Notes: a model not told the origin generated them from the sequence alone. A stretch of 64,000 nt of DNA from JAFTYO01 sp045644765 (GCA_045644765.1 JAZRHM010000038.1:124001-188000), one strand, 5' to 3'; counted from the first letter of the stretch, positions 8,062 to 17,456 are shown. A program made the numbers and translations.

Positions 8062-8316
8062 TCAATATGTTCCTGTTTTTCTGTATTTCCTCCTTACATT
8101 GTTACCAACAGATTTACAATAATCCAAACTATTATGTGGATTCTGCAAACAGTTGATGGTTTCTCTTTCTCCAACATTTAAATCAGAGATACCGAACAAT
8201 CTACGATTCATACGTTCATAGGGCTCAATTACTTTTTCAGCCACTTTGTTAGCCACTCTGTTTTTGGTTCTTTTAAGGGCATATTTTGCTGCCCTAGTCA
8301 CTATTTTATTTACCAT
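8062..8316 (-). CDS. Basic small protein, unknown function (first gene of second repeat-driven unit)
   Basis: The start at 8316 (MVNKIVTRAAKYALK) sits behind the GAAAGGA of repeat copy 2; the upstream extension of the frame crosses the operator and is discarded. The 84-residue product is strongly basic, with a helical N-terminal half and a C-terminal stretch INCLQNPHNSLDYCKSVGNN holding two Cys. It ends in Arg/Lys-rich residues, which hints at nucleic-acid or membrane binding, but no family is recognised. Promoter and operator are the same as for the 126-residue protein at 7529 though the proteins differ. Confidence 0.6.
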   Translation of the reverse strand: MVNKIVTRAAKYALKRTKNRVANKVAEKVIEPYERMNRRLFGISDLNVGERETINCLQNPHNSLDYCKSVGNNVRRKYRKTGTY

Positions 8317-8487
8317 ATTTTTTTCCTTTCTTATTAAAATTAACAAAAATGATAGCGCTATCATTATAATATATAGGGCAGCAATATATTAAAATCAATA
8401 TATTTATATAAATAACACTATGTTGATTTTATATTTATGTGATAATAGGCACAAAAAAGAGCGCTTCCTGTTAAAAAGCACTCTTTT
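8314..8487 (-). repeat. Terminator-promoter-operator-RBS cassette, copy 2
   Basis: Direct repeat of 7527-7700 with only a few substitutions. Its terminator half also serves as the end of gyrB, 20 bases away, so a housekeeping gene terminator is part of the duplicated unit. Confidence 0.85.
8349..8364. promoter_or_regulatory. Perfect 16-bp palindromic operator, copy 2
   Basis: Same ATGATAGCGCTATCAT palindrome at the same distance from the promoter as in copy 1; presumably bound by the same regulator, which is not identifiable in the cluster. Confidence 0.6.
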
Positions 8488-8508
8488 AGATTTGAAGGTA
8501 AGTAAAGA

Positions 8509-10950
8509 TTAAATATCCAAATTAACCACATTCAGAGCGTTTTCTTGGATAAACTCTTTACGAGGTTCAACCACATCACCCATCAATGTTGAGAACACTT
8601 CATCAGCTTCTTCCATATGATCAATTTTAACCTGTAACAATGAGCGAGCCTGAGGATCTAAAGTTGTTTCCCAAAGTTGTTCAGGGTTCATCTCTCCCAA
8701 ACCTTTGTAACGTTGCAACGAAATACCTTTTTTGCCGGCACTCATCACAGCATCAACCAAACCTACAGGTCCGTTAATTTTCTTTTCTCCACCATTTTTC
8801 GAAATTAAAGTAGACATACCTGAGAAATTATCACATAAGAAAGATTTCATCTCATTTAGAGCTCTTGCTTCAACACTATCTGTGATGGTTGCACCAACAA
8901 CATGTTCTTCCTTAACACCTCTTAATGTTCTGTAAAATGAAATTGAACCATCTGATAAAACATCAGCTTTCCAACCCTTATCATATTCGGCTTCTGCCAT
9001 ATCAAGTTTTTGAGCTAATTTATTTACTTCTGATGTAATAGTTTCTCTATCAGATAAAATTTCTGCATCAAACAACCCACATACAGCCATTTGTTCAACA
9101 ATTTTTTCCGGAGCCTTAATGCTCAAACTTGAAATCAAACTGCGGGCTTTAATTGTTCGTTCAACAAAACTGATTAAATCCTGTCCGAAAAGTTTTTCCC
9201 CGTCAGATTTTTCCAAAACTGCCTCATCACAACCACCGCGGATAAGATAATCTTCCATTTCTCTATCATCTTTGAGATATATAATTGAATTACCTCTTTT
9301 AGCTTTATAAAGCGGAGGTTGAGCAATGTATACATAGCCACGTTCAATAAGCTCAGGCATTTGACGATAGAAAAATGTTAACAACAATGTTCTGATGTGA
9401 GATCCGTCAACGTCGGCATCGGTCATAATTACAATCTTATGATAACGACATTTGTCTGCATTAAAATCATCACGTCCGATACCTGTACCAAGAGCCGTAA
9501 TAATAGTTCCAATTTCTGCAGAATTCAGCATTTTATCAAAACGAGCTCTTTCCACATTCAAAATTTTACCTCTTAAAGGCATAATTGCCTGATTTTTTCT
9601 ATCTCTACCTTGTTTTGCCGAACCGCCTGCAGAATCTCCCTCCACGATGAACACTTCGGATAAAGCAGGATCTTTTTCAGAACAATCGGCAAGCTTACCC
9701 GGTAATGATGAAATATCCAAAACACCTTTACGGCGAGTAAGTTCACGAGCCTTACGAGCCGCTTCACGCGCTGTTGCTGCTTCAACAATTTTACCGACAA
9801 TAACTTTTGCTTCGGCAGGATGTTCATCAAGCCATTCTTTAAGTTTGTCAGCAACAACGCCCTCAACCACAGGACGAACTTCAGAAGATACCAACTTATC
9901 TTTTGTTTGAGAAGAAAACTTCGGATCCGGAGCTTTAACCGATAACACACATGTTAAACCTTCACGCATATCCTCACCGGTGATAACACTTTTTTCTTTT
10001 TTAAGTAATCCGTTTTCGGTAATATAGTTATTGATTGTTCTGGTTAAAGCACCTCTAAAACCGGCCAAGTGGGTTCCACCGTCTTTTTGAGGAATATTGT
10101 TTGTAAAACAAAGCATACTTTCATTGTAAGCGTTAGTCCATTGCATAGCGATATCAACTTGGATATCATTTTCTTCTCCAACAAAAGAGATAATATTATC
10201 ATGTAATGGAGCTTTTGCTTTGTTTAAGTGACTGACAAATGCCGATAAACCGCCTTCATAATGAAAAACTTCTTCTTTAGGTTCTACACCTCTGTTATCA
10301 ATAAGCTTCAAATATACACCGGAGTTTAAGAATGCCTTTTCTCTGATTGCACGTTCCAATGTTTCAAAGCTGAATTCTGTTTGTGTAAAAGTTTGAGCTG
10401 AAGGCAAAAACGAAACTTCAGTTCCGTGACGATTCGGAGCTTCACCGACAACTTCAACGTGTTTAACAACGTTTCCGTCAGCAAATTCGGCATAATGCTC
10501 TTTATTGTCGCGCCAAATACGCAGTTTTAACCATGTTGAAAGAGCATTAACAACAGAAACGCCCACGCCATGCAAACCGCCGGACACTTTGTAAGAATTG
10601 TTATCAAACTTACCGCCTGAGTGTAATTCAGTCATAATAACTTCTGCAGCCGAAACACCTTCTTCCTTATGAATATCAACAGGCATACCGCGACCATTAT
10701 CTCTGATTGTAGCAGAGCCGTCCGGATTTAGCACGACCTCTGTTTTATCACAATATCCGGCTAAAGCTTCATCAATTGCATTATCTAAAACTTCATAAAT
10801 CATATGATGCAAACCCGAACCGTCATCAGTGTCGCCGATGTACATACCCGGGCGTTTACGTACTGCGTCTAAACCTTTTAGCACCTTAATAGAATCAGCA
10901 TTATAAGCTTGTTCACCTTTTAATATTTCTTCTTCTGTTAATTCTGTCAT
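8509..10950 (-). CDS. gyrB: DNA gyrase subunit B
   Basis: The frame opens at 11115, but the preceding 55 codons are AT-rich nonsense; AGGGG five bases before the ATG at 10950 selects MTELTEEEILKGEQAYNADS, giving 813 residues, a normal GyrB length. Order of domains: GHKL ATPase (YEVLDNAIDEALAGY, GRGMPVD, GGLHGVGVSVVNALS), transducer, TOPRIM (EVFIVEGDSAGGSAKQGRDR and DADVDGSHI), and the C-terminal QRYKGLGEMNPEQLWETTLD. With GyrA it introduces negative supercoils using ATP. The Gram-negative insert between TOPRIM and C-terminal part, and the separate parE at 23.6 kb, distinguish it from ParE. It is not beside dnaA, dnaN or recF. Confidence 0.97.
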   Translation of the reverse strand: MTELTEEEILKGEQAYNADSIKVLKGLDAVRKRPGMYIGDTDDGSGLHHMIYEVLDNAIDEALAGYCDKTEVVLNPDGSATIRDNGRGMPVDIHKEEGVSAAEVIMTELHSGGKFDNNSYKVSGGLHGVGVSVVNALSTWLKLRIWRDNKEHYAEFADGNVVKHVEVVGEAPNRHGTEVSFLPSAQTFTQTEFSFETLERAIREKAFLNSGVYLKLIDNRGVEPKEEVFHYEGGLSAFVSHLNKAKAPLHDNIISFVGEENDIQVDIAMQWTNAYNESMLCFTNNIPQKDGGTHLAGFRGALTRTINNYITENGLLKKEKSVITGEDMREGLTCVLSVKAPDPKFSSQTKDKLVSSEVRPVVEGVVADKLKEWLDEHPAEAKVIVGKIVEAATAREAARKARELTRRKGVLDISSLPGKLADCSEKDPALSEVFIVEGDSAGGSAKQGRDRKNQAIMPLRGKILNVERARFDKMLNSAEIGTIITALGTGIGRDDFNADKCRYHKIVIMTDADVDGSHIRTLLLTFFYRQMPELIERGYVYIAQPPLYKAKRGNSIIYLKDDREMEDYLIRGGCDEAVLEKSDGEKLFGQDLISFVERTIKARSLISSLSIKAPEKIVEQMAVCGLFDAEILSDRETITSEVNKLAQKLDMAEAEYDKGWKADVLSDGSISFYRTLRGVKEEHVVGATITDSVEARALNEMKSFLCDNFSGMSTLISKNGGEKKINGPVGLVDAVMSAGKKGISLQRYKGLGEMNPEQLWETTLDPQARSLLQVKIDHMEEADEVFSTLMGDVVEPRKEFIQENALNVVNLDI

Positions 10951-10986
10951 CATGACCCCTAATTTTTCATGTTTATTTCTTGCGAA

Positions 10987-11015
10987 AATATACAACAAAG
11001 TGTCAAAATAACCAA
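10987..11015 (-). promoter_or_regulatory. Predicted gyrB promoter
   Basis: On the minus strand TTGGTT, 17 bases, TATATT, about 30 bases before the gyrB ATG. Confidence 0.4.
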
Positions 11016-11174
11016 GAATTAAATTAAAGATATCAACGTTTTTAAGCATATTTTTTATCAAAAATTCAAAATCAAAAGTATAAAGTTTAACATCTTGATA
11101 AATATCCCTTGTCACAGCAGTAAAAATATGATATATAGATATCGATTTGTTTTAATTGGAGATGTTAGTTTGTT

Positions 11175-11531
11175 ATGATTATAAATAGCAACGATGGTTC
11201 GCAAAGAAATATTTTAACAAATAAGTGCTACTACCAAACCACTGCTCAAATCATGCACGATTTTGAGCAAAAAGGTTACTCTAATTCAGCTGATGAAACA
11301 GCAAAAGTTATATCAGCTTATCACAATATCATGCAAAAAAAATCTCGCAATACATATAACAAAGACTATAACGAAGCTTTTGCAAAGATTGACAATGCTA
11401 TAAAAAGCATGGCAAACAAAGTTTTTTACATTTACGATAAGAAAAGTTTCGATCTGGCTTATAAATCATTCCAAGAATTTGACTATATCAACGCCATAAT
11501 AGGCCGTCAACGCATGAAAAAAAACATGTAA
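11175..11531 (+). CDS. Hypothetical 118-residue protein
   Basis: Not recognised. The ORF starts at an ATG with a GGAG eleven bases upstream and runs 118 codons with the codon preferences of the surrounding genes. The product is soluble, mostly helical and mixed-charge, with a Tyr/Lys-rich middle part (KSRNTYNKDYNEAFAKIDNA) and no signal peptide, membrane segment or cysteine cluster. It is divergent from gyrB and followed by an imperfect 10-bp inverted repeat (11532-11541 with 11571-11580) without a T run, then gpsA-like. Confidence 0.55.
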   Translation: MIINSNDGSQRNILTNKCYYQTTAQIMHDFEQKGYSNSADETAKVISAYHNIMQKKSRNTYNKDYNEAFAKIDNAIKSMANKVFYIYDKKSFDLAYKSFQEFDYINAIIGRQRMKKNM

Positions 11532-11635
11532 TAATCTGATTGTTAACTTCTTGTTGTTTCTAATTGCAATAATCGGATTAAAAATATAAACTACCCTACA
11601 TAAACTTTATTGAACTTTTTAAAAGAGGTCTTTTC

Positions 11636-12613
11636 ATGAAACAAATATCAGTTATCGGCTGTGGCCGTTGGGGAGCTTTTTTAGCGTGGTATGCTGCAAA
11701 CTATTGTGTTGATAGTGTACTTATGTATGATCTTCCGACATCACCAAATTTTATCGAATTAAACGAAACCAGGAAAAACTCTTATCTTACGTTAAGCGAT
11801 AATATGGTGTTAACTCCGGACTTGAATAATATCTTAAAAAATGACCACATAATTATATCCATAGGTTGCCAACATTTAAGAACTTTGGCAAAACAACTTA
11901 ACGGTTATAATATATCCGGAAAATCTTTCTTGCTTGCTATGAAAGGTCTTGAAGAGCCAAGTGCAAAAACTTTGATTGATGTATTCAAAGAAGAAATAAA
12001 TCAAGACATTTCCGTTGCATGCTTAGGCGGACCGGGACACGTTCAAGACTATATGAAAAAAGTTCCGTCTTGCGCTGTAATAGACAGTCATGATGAAGAA
12101 ACAAAAAACAATTGGATTAATCTTCTTCAGAGCGATTTAATCCGTTTTTACTACGGAAACGACGTAATTGGCAACCAAATCGGTGCTGCATTAAAAAATG
12201 TTATCGGGATTGCCGCCGGCATTTTAGACGGTCTGGAATGGTATGGCCTTAAAGGAGCCTTAATGGCAAGAGCCCCGGTTGAGGTTGGACGTTTAATCAA
12301 ACACTTTGGTGGAAATCCTTTTACTGCATATGGTCTTGCACATTTGGGCGATTATGAAGCAACATTGTTTTCTAAGCATTCGCATAACAGAACTTATGGT
12401 GAAATGTTTGCAAAAGGCGAAAGATTTGGCAAACTGGCCGAAGGTGTGGCAACATTAAAAGCCGTTAAAATAATTGCCGATAAAGAAAATATTGATATGC
12501 CTATCTGTCAAGCTCTATATCGAGTAATTTATGAAGATGCAGATATAAAAGAAACTATCAAATCTATGTTTGAAAGAAGCTTGAAAAAAGAATTTGATTA
12601 TGTTTGTGCTTAA
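11636..12613 (+). CDS. gpsA: Glycerol-3-phosphate dehydrogenase [NAD(P)+], divergent GpsA
   Basis: The 325-residue protein begins with a Rossmann motif (ISVIGCGRWGAFLA) and keeps the GpsA landmarks MKGLEE (residue 102), ALKNVIGIAAGILDGL (about 182) with the catalytic Lys, and EGVATLKAVKIIADKENIDMP near the end. GpsA reduces dihydroxyacetone phosphate to sn-glycerol 3-phosphate for phospholipid synthesis. Two usually conserved parts differ: the R-G-L-x-E segment reads ARAPVEVGRL and the G-L-G-D-L segment reads HLGDYEATLFSKHSHNRTYG, so the enzyme is a divergent member. A strong bidirectional terminator follows. Confidence 0.82.
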   Translation: MKQISVIGCGRWGAFLAWYAANYCVDSVLMYDLPTSPNFIELNETRKNSYLTLSDNMVLTPDLNNILKNDHIIISIGCQHLRTLAKQLNGYNISGKSFLLAMKGLEEPSAKTLIDVFKEEINQDISVACLGGPGHVQDYMKKVPSCAVIDSHDEETKNNWINLLQSDLIRFYYGNDVIGNQIGAALKNVIGIAAGILDGLEWYGLKGALMARAPVEVGRLIKHFGGNPFTAYGLAHLGDYEATLFSKHSHNRTYGEMFAKGERFGKLAEGVATLKAVKIIADKENIDMPICQALYRVIYEDADIKETIKSMFERSLKKEFDYVCA

Positions 12614-12625
12614 GTAAATCTTATA

Positions 12626-12660
12626 TAAAAAAACCGTCGTAAATTCGACGGTTTTTTTTA
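12626..12660. terminator. Bidirectional terminator
   Basis: CCGTCG/CGACGG stem flanked by A and T runs, between convergent gpsA and the oxidoreductase gene. Confidence 0.85.
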
Positions 12661-12676
12661 TTTTTGAAAGTTTATA

Positions 12677-13699
12677 TTACTCAGCCGCAACACTCAAATA
12701 AGACTTCTCAGTATTTTTAATAAAGCCAAGTTTACGTTGAATCTCCCAAATAACTTTCAAAGCTTTCAAAGCGCTTTCGCCATTAATACGAGGCGTAGCC
12801 TTTCCTCTTACACAATCTAAGAAGTGATTAAGTTCAGCCGCCAAAGGTTGATTTGTCGGAATAAACAACTGTTCAACGCTTCCTTTCAAGCCATAATTCA
12901 TCCAATCCGGAATACTTTCTTGATTAATGTAAGGCATACGACCTTGAGAATGGACATTGATACTCTGATTGATAAAATCCATATCAATATAGTTTGTATC
13001 GGTTGTAACCGTAAGTGTACGAACACGAGCTTGTGTAATACGGCTTGCCGTTAAGTTTGCGGTTGCACCGTTTTCAAATTCTAAAATTGCTGTGATATAG
13101 TCTTTACCTTCAGGTTTATCAGCTGTTCTAACAGAACAAGCATGAATATTTACAACTTCAGATTTTACTAAAGATTGAATAACTTCCACATCGTGTATCA
13201 TCAAATCCATCGACACATCAACATCTGTAATACGACCACTGGCAGCTGACATACGTTGAGCTGTCAAAGATCTGATTTTTGAAGTATCTGACAAGATTTT
13301 TGACATTTGTTCTACTGCCGGATTAAAACGTTCAATATGACCTACCAACAAAGTTACATTATTTTCCTTAGCGGCATTCATTAAGCGATGGCATTCTTCT
13401 TCTGTAGTTGCCAAAGGTTTTTCAATTAAGCAGTGTATACCTCTTGATAAGAAAAACTCACCGACATCGGCGTGAGTAACAGAAGTTGTAACAACACTAA
13501 CTGCATCTACATTTGCAGCCACCTCTTCCAAAGATGAAAAAGCTTTAATTCCAAACATTGTAGCAGCATTGTTTGCAGCTTCGGGGAAAATATCATAAAC
13601 ACCAACAAGCTCTACTCCTTGAAGGCCTTTATATGTTTTGAGATGGTTTTTACCCATAACGCCGGCGCCGATAACGGCAACTTTAATTGTATTTGTCAT
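12677..13699 (-). CDS. Gfo/Idh/MocA family oxidoreductase (possibly UDP-GlcNAc 3-dehydrogenase type)
   Basis: An N-terminal NAD(P)-binding fold (VAVIGAGVMGKNHLKTY), the family signature EKPLATTEEE near residue 93 and VGHIERFNPAVEQM near 120 place this 340-residue protein in the Gfo/Idh/MocA group. The GHIERFNPAV segment resembles the GnnA branch, which oxidises UDP-GlcNAc at C3 for diamino lipid A sugars; the partner aminotransferase (GnnB) is not adjacent, so the substrate remains open. DVSMDLMIHDVEVI, with the catalytic-site His, is intact. It stands alone, convergent with gpsA. Confidence 0.8.
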   Translation of the reverse strand: MTNTIKVAVIGAGVMGKNHLKTYKGLQGVELVGVYDIFPEAANNAATMFGIKAFSSLEEVAANVDAVSVVTTSVTHADVGEFFLSRGIHCLIEKPLATTEEECHRLMNAAKENNVTLLVGHIERFNPAVEQMSKILSDTSKIRSLTAQRMSAASGRITDVDVSMDLMIHDVEVIQSLVKSEVVNIHACSVRTADKPEGKDYITAILEFENGATANLTASRITQARVRTLTVTTDTNYIDMDFINQSINVHSQGRMPYINQESIPDWMNYGLKGSVEQLFIPTNQPLAAELNHFLDCVRGKATPRINGESALKALKVIWEIQRKLGFIKNTEKSYLSVAAE

Positions 13700-13832
13700 A
13701 TCATTTCCTTGAATAGTTTACAAAAATTTAAGCTCTTATACCATATTTTGAAGCAAAAGGCTCTTAAAAAGATGTTACATTTTGTTACAAAACATCTCCG
13801 GCATGATACAAATATGTTATACGAGGATTATA

Positions 13833-14657
13833 ATGAGTTTATATAAAAAAGCACAAGAATTGTTACATTCTGAATATAAAAGAAATTTTGAAATCGTAAA
13901 AGGCAGCTTATATCACAAAAGCTATGCAAACGAAAAAATCAGACACTCTTTGCAAGTTGCCGGCGCCGGAAACGGCATTTTAAGAAACGAAGCATACTTC
14001 CAAAATAAATCGGCAAAATTTATGGAAATTGCAAAAACTGCCATTTTATTACATGATATTTTTCGTTTTAATGAAATAAGATTAAACTATCAGGAAAATA
14101 AAAAAATTGACCACGGAGTTGAAGGGGCAAAACTTTTATCTGAAATTTCCGATTTTAATAATCCGTTGATTGTATTGCCTGTTAAACATCATGGTCATAT
14201 GATCGAAGAATTTTATGCAGATAAAGAATATAATGACATCAACGATGAAGAACTGAAAGATCAAATCAGGCATATAATTTTTGCCGTTCGTGATGCGGAT
14301 AAAATTGCAAACTGGCAAATTTTAACCAAAGAATATGAAAATATGCGTCTTGTTTGGCTTCCTTATCCTAATGATACAAGCTTAAAACAAGGTATCATCA
14401 GCGATAAAATTTGGGAAGCTTTTATTAATGGTAAAATAACTCCGAGAAATCATATAAAAACCAATGCAGATACAATTTTATCCGTTATTGCATGGTGTTT
14501 TGATCTAAATTACAAATATTCCGTTGAATATTGTATGCGCTTAAAACACTTAGAAGGATTTGAAAAAATTATGACAGATTTACAAATCGAACCGAAAAAA
14601 ATCGATATAATAATTAACACCGTTAAAAATTATCTAAAAGAACGGTTCCAGCTTTAG
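13833..14657 (+). CDS. HD-domain phosphohydrolase-like protein
   Basis: The ATG at 13833 (MSLYKKAQELLHSEYKRNFE) has ACGAGGAT upstream and is preferred over the ATG at 13782. The 274 residues carry an HD-type arrangement: IRHSLQVAG (first His, about residue 31), AILLHDIFRF (HD pair, about 68), VKHHGHMIEEF (His, about 115) and VRDADKIAN (Asp, about 149). This metal-binding set is typical of HD phosphohydrolases acting on nucleotides or related phosphates; specificity is unknown. No other domain or export signal is present. The gene is convergent with nth, separated by a single base. Confidence 0.75.
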   Translation: MSLYKKAQELLHSEYKRNFEIVKGSLYHKSYANEKIRHSLQVAGAGNGILRNEAYFQNKSAKFMEIAKTAILLHDIFRFNEIRLNYQENKKIDHGVEGAKLLSEISDFNNPLIVLPVKHHGHMIEEFYADKEYNDINDEELKDQIRHIIFAVRDADKIANWQILTKEYENMRLVWLPYPNDTSLKQGIISDKIWEAFINGKITPRNHIKTNADTILSVIAWCFDLNYKYSVEYCMRLKHLEGFEKIMTDLQIEPKKIDIIINTVKNYLKERFQL

Positions 14658-14658
14658 A

Positions 14659-15294
14659 TTAAACCTTTTTGTCTTCAGAATAGCAAAGATGCAGTATTGG
14701 GCAATTTGCACAATCGGGCCTTTGAGCTTTGCAAACATATCTGCCAAACAGAACAAACCAATGATTGGCATTTTTTGCATACTTTGGTTCTAAAACTTTA
14801 TTTAAATCTTTTTCCACCTCGTTCGGAGTTTTGCCATTACTTAAACCTAAACGATGAGCGATTCTGAAAACATGTGTATCAACAGCAATTGTAGGCTGAT
14901 TAAACCAAACATTTAACACCACATTAGCAGTTTTTCTGCCAACGCCGGCCAAACTTTCTAAATCTGCTCTGTCAGAGGGAACAACACCGCCAAATTTTTC
15001 TACCAAATCTTGGCTCAGAGATATTATACTTTTCGCCTTATTGTTATAAAGCCCGATAGTTTTGATATATTCTTTTAATCTATCAATGCCAAGTTCAACC
15101 ATTTTTTGTGGAGTGTCAGCAACCTCAAACAGTTTTTCCGTTGCCTTATTTACACCTTTGTCTGTGCTTTGAGCCGACAAAACCACCGCCACAAGCAATG
15201 TATATGCATTTGTAAAATTCAATTCACATTCAGGATTCGGATTATTTTGTTCGAAAATTTTTACAATTTCCAAAACTTCATTTTTATCTCTCAC
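14659..15294 (-). CDS. nth: Endonuclease III (DNA glycosylase/AP lyase)
   Basis: Standard-length 211-residue Nth with the helix-hairpin-helix LAGVGRKTANVVLN (about residue 110), catalytic Lys within that segment and Asp in VDTHVFR, and the C-terminal [4Fe-4S] loop C-x6-C-x2-C-x5-C (CKAQRPDCANCPILHLC). It removes oxidised pyrimidines in base excision repair. Its start overlaps the tsaD stop by four bases, so the two genes are translationally coupled on the minus strand. Confidence 0.96.
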   Translation of the reverse strand: MRDKNEVLEIVKIFEQNNPNPECELNFTNAYTLLVAVVLSAQSTDKGVNKATEKLFEVADTPQKMVELGIDRLKEYIKTIGLYNNKAKSIISLSQDLVEKFGGVVPSDRADLESLAGVGRKTANVVLNVWFNQPTIAVDTHVFRIAHRLGLSNGKTPNEVEKDLNKVLEPKYAKNANHWFVLFGRYVCKAQRPDCANCPILHLCYSEDKKV

Positions 15295-16367
15295 GCCTTA
15301 ACCCCTCCGGCTCCTGCTGCTTTAGGTGCATTTTCATCTAAAGGCCAACGCGGTCTGGGCTTAAAATCAAGCCCATTTACATAACCTTTTTGAAATCTTT
15401 CAAGACCTGCCCACGCAATCATCACTCCGTTATCCGTGCAATACTTAATTGGCGGAGCAGAAAATTCTAAGTTATTATCTTCTGCCAATTTTTGTAACTT
15501 TGTACGCAAATATGTATTAGCGGCAACCCCTCCTGACACAACTAAATCTGTAGCTTCGGGATATTTTTGCTTAAATATGGCAATTGCTTTTTTAAGTTTT
15601 CTGACCAAACAATCGGTAGCAGCATATTGAAAACATGCACAAATATCCGAAACATCTTGTGTCGGAACATCTGCGTGTTCTAAAGTTCCGTCCGGAGAAT
15701 ACGATTCTATAAGTTTTCTTACAGCAGTTTTAAGCCCCGAAAACGATAAATTACAATCATTAGAACCGATTAAAGGACGAGGAAGAGAAAACCTTGTTTC
15801 ATTGCCGACAGCAGCTCTTTTTTCTATCATCGGACCACCAGGATAACCAAGCCCCAACATTTTGGCAACCTTATCAAACGCCTCACCTGCCGCATCATCA
15901 ATTGTTGTACCTAAACGCTCATAATCGCCAACATCTTTAACAATAAGTATCTGACAATGGCCACCGGAAACCAGCAATAACAAATATGGATATTTCACAT
16001 CATTTGAAAGTCGGGCACATAAAGCATGCCCTTCTAAATGATTGACGGCAACGAGCGGTTTGTTTAACGCAAGAGCCAAGGCTTTGGCAGCCATCACGCC
16101 AACAACAACTCCACCAATCAAGCCAGGACCTGCGGCAACCGCAATTGCATCAACATCATCAAGCTGAATTTTTGCTTGCTTAACTGCTGTTTCTATAATT
16201 TCATCAATATGTTCCAAATGTGCACGAGCGGCTATCTCAGGGACGACACCGCCAAAACTCTTATGTTCTTGTTGCGATAATACACAATGTCCTAAAATTT
16301 GACGCTCGTCATTTACAATGGCACAAGCTGTTTCATCACAGCTACTTTCAATACCTAAAACAATCAT
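15291..16367 (-). CDS. tsaD: tRNA N6-threonylcarbamoyladenosine synthase subunit TsaD
   Basis: TsaD/Kae1 signature elements are present: GIESSCDETACAIV at the start, the metal-binding HxxxH in NHLEGHALCARL (about residue 112), LLVSGGHCQIL and VSGGVAANTYLR. It transfers threonylcarbamoyl to A37 of ANN-decoding tRNAs with TsaB and TsaE, which are not nearby. The 358-residue length is normal plus a short Ala/Gly tail. In many alphaproteobacteria tsaD is divergent from hemC-hemD-mic60-hemY; here the divergent partner is directly mic60-like. Confidence 0.96.
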   Translation of the reverse strand: MIVLGIESSCDETACAIVNDERQILGHCVLSQQEHKSFGGVVPEIAARAHLEHIDEIIETAVKQAKIQLDDVDAIAVAAGPGLIGGVVVGVMAAKALALALNKPLVAVNHLEGHALCARLSNDVKYPYLLLLVSGGHCQILIVKDVGDYERLGTTIDDAAGEAFDKVAKMLGLGYPGGPMIEKRAAVGNETRFSLPRPLIGSNDCNLSFSGLKTAVRKLIESYSPDGTLEHADVPTQDVSDICACFQYAATDCLVRKLKKAIAIFKQKYPEATDLVVSGGVAANTYLRTKLQKLAEDNNLEFSAPPIKYCTDNGVMIAWAGLERFQKGYVNGLDFKPRPRWPLDENAPKAAGAGGVKA

Positions 16368-16462
16368 TTTGTATAATCCAATGTATTTTATTGCAGTTTT
16401 TTTATAATTATATAAACTATAAAAATATAGTTGCCAAGAAAATTCAAATAAGGATTAAAAAA

Positions 16463-17434
16463 ATGGTTGAAATTAAAGAAACAGAAAACACACAAAACAA
16501 TGTTAAAACAAAATCTTATAAAACTATTACAGTTTTTATGGTTATCCTGTTATTAATAGGTGGGGCAGCAGTATATATTCAAAAAAATCCGAAAATTCTC
16601 GATTTTTTTAAACATCAAAATACAGAATCGGATATTGTTACCAACCTTCAATATCAAATTGATAATCTGAATTTACGACTTAACGAACTTGAAAAAGCCC
16701 CAAAAGCAGAAGTTTCAACAGCAGATTTAGCTATGTTGAATGATAAAATCAATATGGTATCAGACTTTAATCAAAAAATTTTAGATTCGAAAGCAGACAC
16801 ATCTCATGTTTTAGGTTTAATGGGACGGGTTGACGAGCTTGACAGTAAAGTTAAAAATCTCGGCAAAGTCAGTTCTCAAGGTGCTCTTGTTTTAACAGCC
16901 AGCATGCTTGTTAAAGACAATGCTTATAAAGGTCCGTTTGAATATGAAGCAGAAGTGTTAAAATATCTTGCTGCCGACACATCAATGGCACAACCGGCAG
17001 AAGAAATTTATAAACATGCCAAAACAGGTGTAAAGTGTAAGAAAACTCTAATAAAAGAGTTTAATTCACTCTATAATGAAAAATCTCAAAAAGAAGATCA
17101 AACAGAAAATAGTGAAAACACATCTCCGGAACCTGTAAGTTGGAAAGACAAACTAAACTCTAAATTAAGTGAATTAATTGTCATTGAACGCACCAATGAA
17201 AAAGATAATCAAGTTCAGGAAATAAAAACAGAAGATGAAATATATAAACTTGTAAATGATGGTTTCTTAGAATTGGCCATTGAAAAAATGAAATATAATA
17301 AAGAATATCAAACTCCTGAATTTGATAACTGGAGTAAAAATGTTGCATCAAGAGATTCTTTTGATCGTTCATTAAGACAACTCGAAGCATTAACGCTAGC
17401 TTTTATGAAAACCGAAAGCTTAAGACGAGAATAA
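16463..17434 (+). CDS. Mitofilin/Mic60-like inner-membrane protein
   Basis: The true start is the ATG at 16463 (MVEIKETENTQ) behind AAGGA; an ORF opening at 16220 overlaps tsaD and is rejected. The 323 residues comprise a charged cytoplasmic head, one membrane helix (about 25-43), a coiled coil (about 62-115: LQYQIDNLNLRLNELEKA) and a helical C-terminal region ending with a segment like RQLEALTLAF. This layout plus position immediately before a HemY-like gene and divergent from tsaD matches the alphaproteobacterial Mic60 homologue, which shapes the envelope and tethers inner and outer membrane. Sequence similarity alone is weak, so the call rests on architecture and synteny. Confidence 0.72.
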   Translation: MVEIKETENTQNNVKTKSYKTITVFMVILLLIGGAAVYIQKNPKILDFFKHQNTESDIVTNLQYQIDNLNLRLNELEKAPKAEVSTADLAMLNDKINMVSDFNQKILDSKADTSHVLGLMGRVDELDSKVKNLGKVSSQGALVLTASMLVKDNAYKGPFEYEAEVLKYLAADTSMAQPAEEIYKHAKTGVKCKKTLIKEFNSLYNEKSQKEDQTENSENTSPEPVSWKDKLNSKLSELIVIERTNEKDNQVQEIKTEDEIYKLVNDGFLELAIEKMKYNKEYQTPEFDNWSKNVASRDSFDRSLRQLEALTLAFMKTESLRRE

Positions 17435-17456
17435 ATTCTCCTGAAAGGATGTTAAA

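Noticed and set aside
9573..9950. Minus-strand ORF at 9573-9950 within gyrB
   Set aside because: Alternative frame of gyrB; a Leu/Lys-rich product typical of a shadow frame.
11532..11580. Imperfect inverted repeat TAATCTGATT/AATCGGATTA after the 118-residue ORF
   Set aside because: Loop of about 29 bases and no T run on either strand, so not a convincing terminator.
16220..16462. Long upstream extension of the Mic60-like gene
   Set aside because: It overlaps the tsaD coding region in antisense and lacks a ribosome site; the ATG at 16463 has AAGGA.
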